DNA of 64,000 bases from Rheum nobile (lineage: Eukaryota; Streptophyta; Magnoliopsida; Caryophyllales; Polygonaceae). The notes under the pieces were generated by a model. That model worked only from the letters and a program-made list of their open reading frames with translations, was not told the DNA's origin and made no database searches. Positions 41,572-51,260 of this stretch are shown here, one piece after another (position 1 is the stretch's first letter; every line of letters begins with the position of its first letter). Position numbers and translations under genes: made by a program. The stretch covers positions 7,378,001 through 7,442,000 of the forward strand of contig WOAB01000619.1 in the NCBI GenBank assembly GCA_027886185.1. The letters run 5' to 3'.

Positions 41572-42845
41572 TGACGTGGCCTAAGGTCGTTATGCCAAAT
41601 CAAAGTAAACCTCAACTTCCAAACTAGTATAGTAAGTAAGCAAGGGTCGAAATCCCAAGAGAATCACAAGTGTCTGTATTCCTGTCACAAATCAAATATC
41701 AATCGAACAGTAGTAACAAAGGGGGGGTTTGAGGTTTGGTTTTGCGAAATCTAAAGATGGATCAAATAAAGGAAAAGCGTTCCTTCTAGCAAATATCCAC
41801 AATTCACGAAATATGGTTGATCATAGACTATCTCGAATTCTTCTTCCTTCCTAAGGTTGTTCCTGTCCCGATCGTGAGTAGATTAATAGGTCAACCAGAC
41901 CTAAGAACCCTTACCAGTGAATAACCCTAGCACCACTAGTAATTCAACCCAAAGGCAGCTTTGCACATAAGAATTAACCAGGATGCATGCAACACTTCAA
42001 CCAAAAGCATTCAACATACAATTATCTCTCCCTACGATTAACAATCTCAACCAGGTCATGCAAATCGCAGTTGCTACAGCAGAATAGGACGTTAGCCCAA
42101 CAGTTTCCTAATCCTAGCAATCAGAAAATCACCAATAATAACTAGTTGCGCAGGCTAGTGAAATCAGTAAGATTCAATAAGAATAAGCTTAGAAGAGATA
42201 ATACAAACCAAAGGAACTCGAATACGAATAATAGTCTCACAACCAAAATCCAATGAATGCTTCAATTGCCAGTCGAAACCAAGAAGGTTAGTTCCTCCTC
42301 ATGTTCTACATAAACATAGAATGAAAAGTTGAAAAATGTAAAACTCTAGATCTCTATCTCAAAACCTAAAACTAAGAGAGTATAAATAGGTGGGCTTAAC
42401 AAATGACCTAGCCCAACTGAAAATAGAAAACGAAAATAATTAAAATGAAATAAAGAAATTAGGAAAAATAGATTTGGGAAATCCCGAAATAAGTCTGCCG
42501 TGATGACCCGCGATCGCGGGTAATGGACCGCGATCGCGGTTGCTTGTAGCTCCGCGCTCTTCGCATTCTTCCGCGCCTGTAGAAATATCTCGAATGCCCC
42601 GAAGTCCCGCGATCGCAGCACCCTTGCCCACGGTCGCGGTTAAAGCCCGACCTTCACTCTTTGGCTTCGCCTCCTAACCTCTCGTCTTCACTTCCTTGGC
42701 GTCTTCTTTTGGTGGCTTCCTTCCTCAGTGTCTCCTATGATATCCAAAATAGCTCATACACCTCCAAAAACACCAGACTTCGCCCCCAAATGCCATGCAC
42801 AAGAATGTGTCTAAATCTATCCGAATGACACCAATAAAACTCTCT
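41572..42845 (-). repeat. Element D 5' LTR
   Basis: Copy of 21935-23208. GC dyad pairs are at 42508-42539 and 42607-42639. A TATA-like stretch tataaatagg (plus 42381-42390) is conserved in the other LTR at about 22744. The outer edge reads tctct where the other copy reads cctca, so the terminal bases have mutated. Confidence 0.88.
42508..42639. repeat. GC dyad pairs in element D 5' LTR
   Basis: CCGCGATCGCGG twice with spacer gtaatgga (20-bp step), then CCGCGATCGCAG and CCACGGTCGCGG with spacer cacccttgc (21-bp step). They lie about 120-260 bp from the TATA-like stretch on its upstream side in the element sense. Confidence 0.9.
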
Positions 42846-43190
42846 AATAACTCTTAGTTAAGCCCTATAAAGTAGTGCTTATCAGTAATCTTCATTCTCT
42901 TCTCCACAACTCCAATATGTGTTTTCATTATATGTCCTTTTTGTATTTAGAAATGAGCGAATTGGTTGTTTTGGAGAGAAATGAAAAGATTGGTTTTATA
43001 GGGAAAAATCTACCGTTGGAATAACGACAGATTTTATACGCAAATATATTGCGTACGCCACCCTTGTGCGTACAAGCCAAAACCCTACAATTTGAATTTT
43101 CAACGACTACTTTTTGACGGCAGTTTTTGTACGAGAATAAAGTGTATAATTTTATATAGATTTTATGCATTTTTATACGGTATCCATCTC
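42846..43190 (-). other. MULE 5' segment between element D and the right terminus
   Basis: Presumed leader/first exon of the minus-strand transposase gene. A minus ATG near 42925 opens a short frame toward the element D junction. GCGTACGC occurs near 43050, as in the left MULE end. Confidence 0.45.
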
Positions 43191-43251
43191 GTACGCAATT
43201 TCTATACGAACAGATTATCGTGTATAAAGTCATTTTTTGTCGTGTATATAG
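43191..43251 (-). repeat. Right terminal inverted repeat of the MULE
   Basis: Reverse complement begins CTATATACACGACAAAAAAT and contains GATAATCTGTTCGTATAG, matching the left terminus at 7099-7159. Confidence 0.68.
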
Positions 43252-43567
43252 AAGTATATATATAGAAAGCAGGAAATAATATGAAACAGACAATCAAAAT
43301 TAAGCTGATCACAGTGATGAATCGCTTACCGTCCAGCTGTAGAACAAGACAAATGATAAAAAAAACTCCAAAACAACTAATCAGAATCTCTCTCAAGAAG
43401 AGAAGGCATATTACTTCTCAATGTTCACAAATGAGAGTTTCCCCTCTTTCTCCTCCTGAATCTACTCACTATACTCCTCCATAATTATTCTCTCTCTATG
43501 TTATCGCCTTACTTCACTCTTCTCCCACCTTCTCCAGCTTCGATTAACCACTCAAGAAATTTATCCA
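43252..43567 (+). promoter_or_regulatory. Remaining BASS1 5' flank and leader
   Basis: Only 316 bp separate the MULE end from the BASS1 start codon. The part nearest the ATG is pyrimidine-rich (tctctctatg, cttctcccaccttctcc), as plant leaders often are. I see no clear TATA box at a normal distance, apart from AT-rich tatatatagaaag right at the MULE border (43257-43269). Confidence 0.55.
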
Positions 43568-46500
43568 ATGGCTACAACTCCTCTACTCTTTCTCCCCCCT
43601 AACCCTAGAACCCTGCACCCTCCCACACCCAATCGATCCCCACTCTCCGCTTCTCCCGCGAAGCGCCTAGAACCTTCTCGTCTTCCCTGTGGCTGTGGCT
43701 ACGGTTACGGCTGCGGAACTGCCACTCCTGCTGGCGGCGATGGAGGCTGCTCCTCCCGTGCATTCATGTGCTCTACGTCGCCCTTCATTGGGCGGGTTGG
43801 CTTACAAAAGAGGATTGGGAATGTCTCGTTGTTATCCTTTGGAGAGAACGCCGATCAAATTTCCGAGGATTCCGACGGCGATTCGTCACAGATTCTCTCG
43901 GCGATGCTTCCGGTCGTGGTCGCTGCTACCGCCGTCGCCGCCCTCGCTCAGCCCTCTACTTTTACTTGGTGAGAATTTTCGGTTAATTTGGAATTCTGGA
44001 ATTCCGGCTTTGTCATTTTCTGTTCAAATTGAAGTTTGATTCAGCGGGTTCGTTCAGCGGTAATTTGGATTTTTTATTATTATCGAGAATTATTCCTTTC
44101 CAGGAAATTTGTGTCTTCTTTTGCTTGTTTGTTTATCATATTATGCTATCTCTCTTGTATGTGAAATTGGAATCTTCCATGTTAGTTTTCTTGTTTCCCA
44201 TTCTTGAACTGCTTAGAAAGAATCGGATATTCATTATTGAGCTTCTGTATATGGAGATGGATTAAAATAGAGGAGAGGAGAGTTCTGTCATGAAGGCATT
44301 GCATTCTGATTCTCGTTTGTGTAGAGAAAAGAAGATTTTATTGTCATTTGTCACGTTCAAATCCAAATCTTGGGACTCCATAATGGAAAAAAATTCTCTG
44401 TTCTTGATATGATGTCATTGACGCTAAATACTTTCATCAAAGGGCCATCTGTAAAATTCTCTCAAAGAGATATCCATCTTTGGAAATATTTGAAAGCTAA
44501 ATTTGTTTGAAGTGTTTGGATGGAAGGTGGTAAACATTAACATACTTCTGTGTTTCTTTGTATCAACAAGTTGAAGAAATAGCCATCCCAAAATCAATGT
44601 CTAAGTTACCACTTATGTGATTATGTGGTACATGTAATAATGTAAGGGTCTGTTTGGTATTGATATCATGATATCAGGTATGGGTATGAATATCACTGAT
44701 ATACATATCTGTGTTTGGTATAATCCTGATATCGATATTAAATCGGTATATGTTATTTGACATCAGATATGGATATCAAGATATGAGTATGAGTGATATC
44801 AGAGTGTTATTTTGATATCTCTCATGAATTGGGCATATTAAAAATATCACTCATATCATATACTCATACCCGATACCTTGATATTATTCATACTCGGGCT
44901 CGTTTGGTATCAATACCAAAGATATGAGATATTGGGTATTGGTATTGGTATCAATATGGATATCAAGATATGGGTATGAGTGATATCAAGATATCGGGTA
45001 TGGGTATAGATATGAGTGATATTTTTGATATATCCAATTCATGAGAGATATCAAAATAACACTCTGATATCACTTTGATATCACTCATATCTATACCTTG
45101 ATAGCCAAATCTGATATCAAACAGCAAATATCAATTTGATATCGATATCAGGATTATATACCAAACACAGATATGAGTATCAGTGATATCCATACCCATA
45201 CCTGATATTTTGATATCAATACCAAACGGGCCCTAAAGTTACTGAGCCAACCACTCATTTCTTTTGGAGAAAACATATGGTGGAATTTCTTAATTATTTT
45301 TTCGATTTCTATTTCTTCACCTAAGTCAACAATATACTTGGTTTCAAAGTAGAGCAATCTCCATTTTTCATTTTAGAAGAAAGTTTTGAGTAACTTATGT
45401 TGTGTTTGAATTGCTTTCAGGGTTTCTAAAGAACTGTATGCCCCTGCACTTGGTGGAATCATGTTATCTATTGGTATCACTCTATCCTTGGATGATTTTG
45501 CTCTTGCTTTTAAAAGGTAGTATATGCATTTTTCCATTCAACAAAATTGGTCCCTTCTTCATGTGGTGACCGGAATATGTTAAACACTGAATTTTTTTAG
45601 TGCAGGCCTTTACCACTTTCCATTGGGTTTTTGGCTCAGTACATGCTAAAGCCAGTCCTTGGAGTATTGATTGCTCAAGCATTCGGGATGTCACCAATGT
45701 TTTATGCCGGATTTATTCTTACAGCTTGTGTTGCTGGTGCTCAGCTCTCTAGTTACGCAACCTTCTTGAGCAAAGGTGATGTGGCACTTAGTGTTCTTCT
45801 AACAAGTTCTTCCACCATTGCTTCAGTGATTGCCACCCCTCTTTTGACTGGCCTACTCATTGGGTCTGTTGTTCCCGTCGACGCTGTTGCCATGTCAAAA
45901 TCAATATTACAGGTACCATATTCCCCATGAAAATCGTGCATTTAAGGTGTTAATTTTGTAGTCGTTAAACAATAGACCAATTGATTTGATTATAGGTTGA
46001 ATGTTTTTTTAGGTAGTCCTTGTTCCCATTGCACTTGGTTTGGTGCTTAATACTTATGCAAAGTCGGTTGTGAATCTTCTTCAACCTTTGATGCCATTTG
46101 TAGCCATGGTGTGTACTTCACTGTGTATTGGCAGCCCTCTCGCCATTAACAGGGCCAAAATTATGTCTTTCGAGGGTCTAAGATTAGTTTCTCCTGTTCT
46201 AACATTTCACGCATTGGCATTCACCATCGGCTATTGGATCTCCAGACTCCCTTTCCTGAGGTAATTAAGAGTAAGCATACATCTTAAGAAGCTTCATAAA
46301 GTGTTGTTTTCCTTGGCATTATATCTAATCTTGTAATATGTTTATTCACTGATACTGACTGCTAACTTTCGCTGTATTAGTGCATTCAAATTAAAGTATG
46401 AAATGCTTGTCATGTACATTCAGTAGTTTTTAGCTTTTGGATTGTTTTTACTTTTAACTTGTTACATTTGTACCCGTGCGTAGCCATAACATGTTTAATT

Positions 46501-47464
46501 CAATTATATTTATAATGAGATCAGTTTATATTTTTAATATATTAGTATACTTATACAATCAAATTTATCCAAATTCACGAACGGACGTTTTTAAATATCG
46601 AAATGATATATATAAGGTATTTCATTATACTTTACTAATTACTATATTATTAATGTAATCTGAGATGAAATAAAACTACTTTCAGAACTTTATAACAAAA
46701 GTTGTATAATTATAACTCATATCAAATTTATATAGAAGTAGTTTAAACATTCACTATTTAGGTGTTATTTTAAGTGTATATATTGAGCTAATACAAACCT
46801 AAAGTGTTGAATTATTTTGATTTTTGTTCTCCTCATTTTACATGTATGTCGAAGGATATTTGTTGGTTTCCAACTCATCTTTTAAAAACATATCGATAAA
46901 AAATTGTACTTAAATGTGAGCATTGATAAATAAATGGGTTGAAAAAGTGTTTTAAAAAAATTAATTAAATGTATTTATTAAGATAGAAGATTAAATGAAA
47001 TTGGTTTTATTTAAAATAGATAATATTGTGTAAAAGAGAGGTCATTAATTAAATAGATAGATAAAAAAAAGATAGAAGATTAGAGGAAATTAGTTTTATG
47101 TAAAATAGAGGAAATTAAAGAGAGATCATTAATTGTGACAATATGTCAACTTTTATATATAGATAGATTTGAAGCTCTTAGTTGCTATATGGAACTTTGC
47201 CTTCAATGTGGGCCTACTGATTGTAGGCAAGAAGAGGAAGTTAGCAAGACAATATCGTTATGCACGGGAATGCAAAGCTCAACACTTGCCGGGCTACTAG
47301 CTACTCAGTTCCTACAAAGCAGCCAGGCGGTCCCACCAGCATGCTCGGTGGTTGCAATGGCCATCATGGGCCTCTGCCTTGCTTCCTTCTGGGGAAGCGG
47401 CTTAAGGATACGAGACGTCCCATTCATGATCTTTGCTCGCCCTGGTTCCACGGTTGAAGCTTGA
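43568..47464 (+). CDS. BASS1: Plastid sodium/metabolite symporter, BASS1-type
   Basis: Five exons, join(43568..43968, 45421..45516, 45606..45912, 46013..46260, 47227..47464), give 1290 nt and 429 residues with GT-AG borders and consistent phase. Residues 1-90 or so are Ser/Pro/Arg-rich and fit a chloroplast transit peptide (MATTPLLFLPPNPRTLHPP). The rest is the BASS/SBF fold with hydrophobic helices: YAPALGGIMLSIGITLSLDD, AFGMSPMFYAGFILTACVAG, AQLSSYATFLSKGDVALSVL, STIASVIATPLLTGLLIGSV, ISLCTGMQSSTLAGLLATQF. Sequence agrees closely with my memory of Arabidopsis BASS1, including SKELYAPALGG and the EEEVS-TISLCTGMQSSTLAG block. BASS proteins couple Na+ to import of organic anions across the plastid envelope; the BASS1 substrate is less settled than for BASS2 (pyruvate). 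No stop or frame break is seen. Introns 1 and 4 hold transposon insertions. Confidence 0.92.
44646..45233. mobile_element. Tourist-like MITE, apparently a head-to-tail dimer, in BASS1 intron 1
   Basis: Flanked by TAA (44643-44645 and 45234-45236). Ends are GGGTCTGTTTGGTATTGATA and, inverted, GGGCCCGTTTGGTATTGATA, the PIF/Harbinger (Tourist) pattern. The inside is almost entirely built of GATATC/ATATCA words. A second internal start GGGCTCGTTTGGTATCAATA at about 44894 indicates that a second copy sits next to, or inside, the first. Confidence 0.82.
46471..47166. mobile_element. Unclassified insertion in BASS1 intron 4, candidate
   Basis: AT-rich 696-bp stretch beginning TACCCGTGCGTAGCC and ending ATATATAGATAG, flanked by ATTTG on both sides (46466-46470 and 47167-47171). 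There is no coding capacity and no long inverted repeat that I can see. The 5-bp direct repeat is short enough to be chance, so this is tentative. It ends 60 bp before exon 5. Confidence 0.45.
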
Positions 47465-48158
47465 TTTGGCACCACTTGAGATTCGGTTTTCCCCCAAAAA
47501 TGAAGGGGATTGAGAGAAGAAAAGTGTCACAGTAATAGGCACAGCTAAATCAGATGTCTTCTATACGATGTAAGCTAATTCGAACTGAAGTTTCGGAGAG
47601 TTCTGTATAGCCAAGTATTCTTTGTGAGCTGTAAATGACGGAACTCTTGAACAATGTATATATGACGATGAAAGAGGCGAGAAATATAGCACAAAATTGT
47701 TAGAATAACGTTGTGAAATCACATAATTTTGGTTGGAAGACTAGCATTTGCAGCATCAGATTAAAGTCTTGTGTGGTGGAACTCTTTGCTGTTGGTGAGG
47801 GGCATCAGTACTTTTCACAGGTCTCTCGCTTTGACTGTGATTGGCAGGGAACAAAAGGAAGAGTACATGAATATGACTAGAAGCTGTTTTCCATTACCAC
47901 TGCCAAACTGATATTGATTGTTTAGTCTTGTGGGTACAGCTTATTCTCATCCTTTTGGCGTTTGTTCGTTCAAACTGATATTGAAGCTTGGCTTCACTGA
48001 TGATACGTCGTTGTGGATATACCAGTGGTTTCCTGTTTTCCAAACATATAAGAGAATTGTGGTTAGAACTTGAGGACAGGGATAATATGCGTCCGCATCT
48101 TCTGGTGAATAGTGCGGACGGATTGCCACCATAGGATCGTCTCCATCGCATCAAACGG
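47465..48158. other. BASS1 3' flank; one unassigned exon-like frame
   Basis: It includes the probable BASS1 3' UTR. On minus, 48132-47947 opens a 61-codon frame (YSPEDADAYYPCPQVLTTIL, then YVWKTGNHWYIHNDV) of normal protein-like composition that resembles a fragment of a real protein, but I cannot name the family. Confidence 0.4.
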
Positions 48159-48164
48159 TATAAT

Positions 48165-48551
48165 CAGAGGTGTTAAACGGGTCGGGTCATTTACGGGTCG
48201 GGTCGATTGCGGGTCGAAATTTACGGGTCGATTGTGGATCGGGTCGTTGCAGGTCAGGTACGAGTTCGGATGGGTCGAGAGTGCCATGTCAAAATTTTAT
48301 AAAATGAATATTAAAATAATATTTTTATTAAAACAAAAAATAATAAATCAAAAAATAATTATTATATAATATTTTAATAATAAAATATATTATAATATTT
48401 AATATATAAAATATAAATACATTTGTAATGACCCAACCCATAAATTTTCGGGTCGAACGGGTTGGGTAACATTTGACCCAATACTTTAAGGGTCACAACC
48501 AAAAAAAAACGCGAGTCGGATTGAGTTGGGTCAAATTTCGATAGCTCTAGT
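48165..48551. mobile_element. Short MITE-like element rich in GGGTCGG words
   Basis: It starts CAGAGGTGTTAAACGGGTCG and ends (inverted) CTAGAGCTATCGAAATTTGA. Both ends carry GGGTCGG / GACCCAA words, with an AT-rich centre. TATAAT flanks both sides (48159-48164 and 48552-48557). Non-coding; superfamily not assigned. Confidence 0.55.
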
Positions 48552-48797
48552 TATAATACAAGCTAAGCTTTAAGGATTTTTTAACACGGATTTGCAAGAA
48601 TACCCCAAATGAAAAAGTCATTTGCAAAAATAGAAGCTTGTATTTTTTTTTCATATATATACCATTTGGTGTATTTTTTTTTTTAAAAAAAAAAATTCTT
48701 GTTTTAATTCCAAAAGTAAATAAAAGCCAAAAAATTGAAAAAAAAAAAGAAACAAAAATAATAAAAATACACAAAATAATTATTTATTACTTTTCTT

Positions 48798-48922
48798 CAA
48801 AAATTCCCTCCCAAATTTCCCTCCAAAAAATCCCTCCCAATTTTTTTTTCCTTCAGCCTCCAAAAATTCCCTCCCAAATTTCCCTTCACTCCAAAAATTC
48901 CCTCCCAACTTTTCAATTAGGT
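48798..48922. repeat. Tandem repeat of about 25 bp
   Basis: Four to five imperfect copies of a unit like aaaattccctcccaaattt. It lies in AT-rich DNA upstream of element E. Confidence 0.75.
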
Positions 48923-48939
48923 AGCCAAGGAGTCGTTCT

Positions 48940-49214
48940 TCGCCGCCATCAACAACCATCGGAGAAGGAGTCCCAAAGGCCGACGGCGACAACGGGCACA
49001 ACCACCGTTAACGGCTAAATCTGGTACTGGACGCCGTCGTCGGCTGAGCTGCTCGAAAACCTGTCGCATTCTTCAGTTGGGGCTCTTAGTTTACCCTCCC
49101 TTTTGTCAGATCCGGTCGATGACTACTCGATCGACATGATGATCAAGCGAGGGAGGGTCTTGTTGGCTTGGGTACTGTGATCATATCTCTCGCGGGTACT
49201 GTGATCATATCTCT
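48940..49214 (+). other. Unassigned GC-richer, exon-like sequence
   Basis: It ends in a plus frame reading ENLSHSSVGALSLPSLLSDP, then VDDYSIDMMIKRGRVLLAW, with a stop at about 49179. A 24-bp phrase (gcgggtactgtgatcatatc and following) is tandemly repeated at about 49170-49217. No family recognised; it may be a host-gene fragment to which the truncated element E is joined. Confidence 0.35.
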
Positions 49215-49217
49215 CTC

Positions 49218-50511
49218 TATAAACAAAAATCAATGACTGTATCTGTTCCGAGGGAGGGCCGAGAGGCTGTTGTTTTGGGGCGAAAGGATCGGACGACCTA
49301 AATCGCCTTAGACGGGGTAACTAGTCGATCGGGTGATAGAGAACAATCCAAACCAAGCAGATAATTGACAAGCAAAGAATAAATGTAGAATAGTGAGATG
49401 ATTTTATTAGATAATGTATTGACCGGATCGAATCGAGATACAACTTATCGTAGTTTAGACCGAGTGGTCGTGTAGGACTCGACCGATGACTTTTAGGTGG
49501 CGACCGGTGGAGAGTAAGCGCAGATGATTGCTAGAGAGCTAAGCGGGCAGCGTAAGTGTTGTTCTGATTCGTTTGTGAGCCAGGATGCTTGTGTGTCCAG
49601 CGTTAATGTGTTCATATCCTCTTATCTTCTTCGTCGTCCAAATATGGTAAGTTCTTTTCCATTATGACCGTTGTGTTTTTCTAATATCTTCGTCTTCAAT
49701 GCCGGGAGTAATGGCAAAGATTATGCCATTTAATTGCTGCAATTATAGTGGTTTGAATGTTGTGGACGTTGCGTGATCTGGGCATTAAATGTATGGCGAG
49801 ATTCTCGCGATCCTGTCGGAGGGCATTCGACCAGAGAAGTCTTGTCGCCTCCTCTGGGCCTTCTCCTTTGTTCTTCCGATATGCAACGGGCTTGGGCTCG
49901 ATTCACTTGATCCACCTTCTCCGGGGATGCCAGGCCCAACAGCTGTCATGTGAAAAAGCTTTGACACTACTCTCGCGGGTCCCGCACTAACTTGGTTTAT
50001 GCGTTTGCCTCAGGGTACGATCACCTCGTTCGCAGATCTGGTCAATTCCTTTAAAGTCCAATTCACCAGCAGTCGGAGACTCGAAAGGCAGTCAAGCGAT
50101 CTCTATCGAATCACCCAAAGGTATAATGAACATCTCCGAAGCTATCTTAACAGGTACAACAAGGAAAAGGTCGCGATCCCCCATTGCGACGTCACCACCT
50201 CCATCAAAGCCTTCAGACAAGGTTTGATCAAAGATAACAGTCTCTATAACGAGATCACCAAGTACCCGTGCAGAAGCTTCGAAGACGTCCAAGCCAAGAC
50301 CATGGCTGAGGTGCGCTTAGAAGAAGATTACGAATCACGAAAGGCATCCCATGGACCCGATCATTCCGATCGCAAATCCTCTTTCGACAATCGCCGAGAC
50401 AGACGCCATCATCCATACCCTCATGGTCGGGACGAGCAAAGTCAGATGAATGCATCACACTACGTAAAGAGGTCGCTTGGTTACTTGCGCAAGGTCTCTT
50501 GCGCGACGTGA
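49218..50511 (+). pseudogene. gag: Element E Gag, interrupted
   Basis: A piece before the solo LTR reads KQKSMTVSVPREGREAV. After it, from about 49950: SFDTTLAGPALTWFMRLPQG, then TITSFADLVNSFKVQF, SSDLYRITQRYNEHLRSYLN and FRQGLIKDNSLYNEITKYPC. This is the gag domain of Tat/RIRE2-type elements. There is an in-frame TGA right after the solo LTR. The N terminus is missing. It ends at about 50511. Confidence 0.82.
49266..49946 (-). mobile_element. Solo LTR in opposite orientation inside element E gag
   Basis: LTR 49271-49941 (671 bp), on minus TGTTGGGCC...CCCCAAAACA, bounded by GCTGT at 49266-49270 and 49942-49946. It is related to the element E 3' LTR (57493-58125), sharing for instance cctaaatcgc and gacggggtaac words. 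The exact duplication shows insertion followed by LTR-LTR recombination. It splits the gag frame: REAV before and continuation after. Confidence 0.9.
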
Positions 50512-50767
50512 TCTCGAAACGGGCCAAAGCCACCATGGAACGATGAGACCAGGTAAAGAACGATAAACCCCCATCTCCTGTCCATACAAAAATCATCAAT
50601 ACTATTTCAGGAGGCTCAGACGTATGTGGAAACACGTACTCCGCAGCAAAAAGGCATGCAAGAGAGAGCAAAGGCAACAGGCCCGAGATACTAGAGTTCA
50701 GACGACCCAAGGTCTCTAATCTCCCAACGGTCACCTTCGACGAATCCGACGTTGACGAGTCAGGAGA

Positions 50768-51215
50768 TCATCATGACGGTCTGGTAATCTCTTTGTCCAT
50801 TGGAAACTGTTTGATACGTAGAGTACTAATCGATACAGGAAGTTCGACCAACCTATTGACCTTCGACGCCCTCAAAGGGATGGGTCTGGGTGAAGATGAT
50901 CTTCTCAAGAAATCGACTCCACTAGTTGGGTTTAGCGGCGAAGTCAAGCACACTATCGGCGAAATCGTCCTTACGACATACGTCGGAGGAGTAAACCAAC
51001 AGGTAAAATTCTTAGTCCTAGACTGTCCATCTCCCTACAACTGCATTATTGGCAGGTCTTGGATACACGCAATGAAGGCAATACCCTCAACGTACCATCA
51101 GACCATCAAGTTCCCTACCAAGTGGGGAGTTCAAGAGATCAAGGGCGACCAAAGGATGGCCAAAGAATGCTATGTCGCCTCCATGAAAAGCGCAGTCGAA
51201 CCAAAGATCGCATAG
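50768..51215 (+). pseudogene. Element E retropepsin
   Basis: LIRRVLIDTGSSTNLLTFDA carries the DTGSS active site; YNCIIGRSWIHAMKAIPSTY is the C-terminal hydrophobic block (GRSWIH) typical of Tat-lineage proteases. The stop at 51213 separates it from RT. Confidence 0.85.
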
Positions 51216-51260
51216 CAATTACAGTTCGGTGAAGGACCTAGTCGATACATCGAACCAGAG

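Larger units (their letters stand above)
21935..42845 (-). mobile_element. Element D: Athila-lineage LTR retrotransposon, carrying element C
   Basis: Minus-strand element. 5' LTR 41572-42845, tRNA-Asp primer-binding site 41550-41567, gag, retropepsin, RT, RNase H and integrase down to 36043, a GC-dyad-rich spacer, an ATHILA-domain ORF split by element C, then the 3' LTR 21935-23208. Without C it is about 9.9 kb. Target duplication is probably TAAT (21931-21934 and 42845-42848) with a small loss at the right edge. LTR copies are of equal length over at least 1269 bp and look about 97-98% identical by eye. Several in-frame stops (mostly G-to-A/C-to-T type) make the copy defective. Confidence 0.9.
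7099..43251. mobile_element. Mutator-like element (MULE) with PMD passenger gene, split by nested insertions
   Basis: Two 61-bp termini (7099-7159 and the reverse complement of 43191-43251) are similar and share CTATATACACGAC at the outer edge. Between them, after mentally removing inserted retroelements A, B, D and C, about 5.8 kb remains: 7099-7879, 13914-17146, about 20570-21934 and 42846-43251. These pieces carry a plus-strand plant mobile domain gene and a minus-strand MULE transposase, so the two genes converge. PMD genes inside MULEs are an established association. I found no convincing 9-11 bp target duplication (acgagcatg left, aagtatata right), so end assignment and unity of the element are inference from terminal similarity and gene content. 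Confidence 0.65.
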
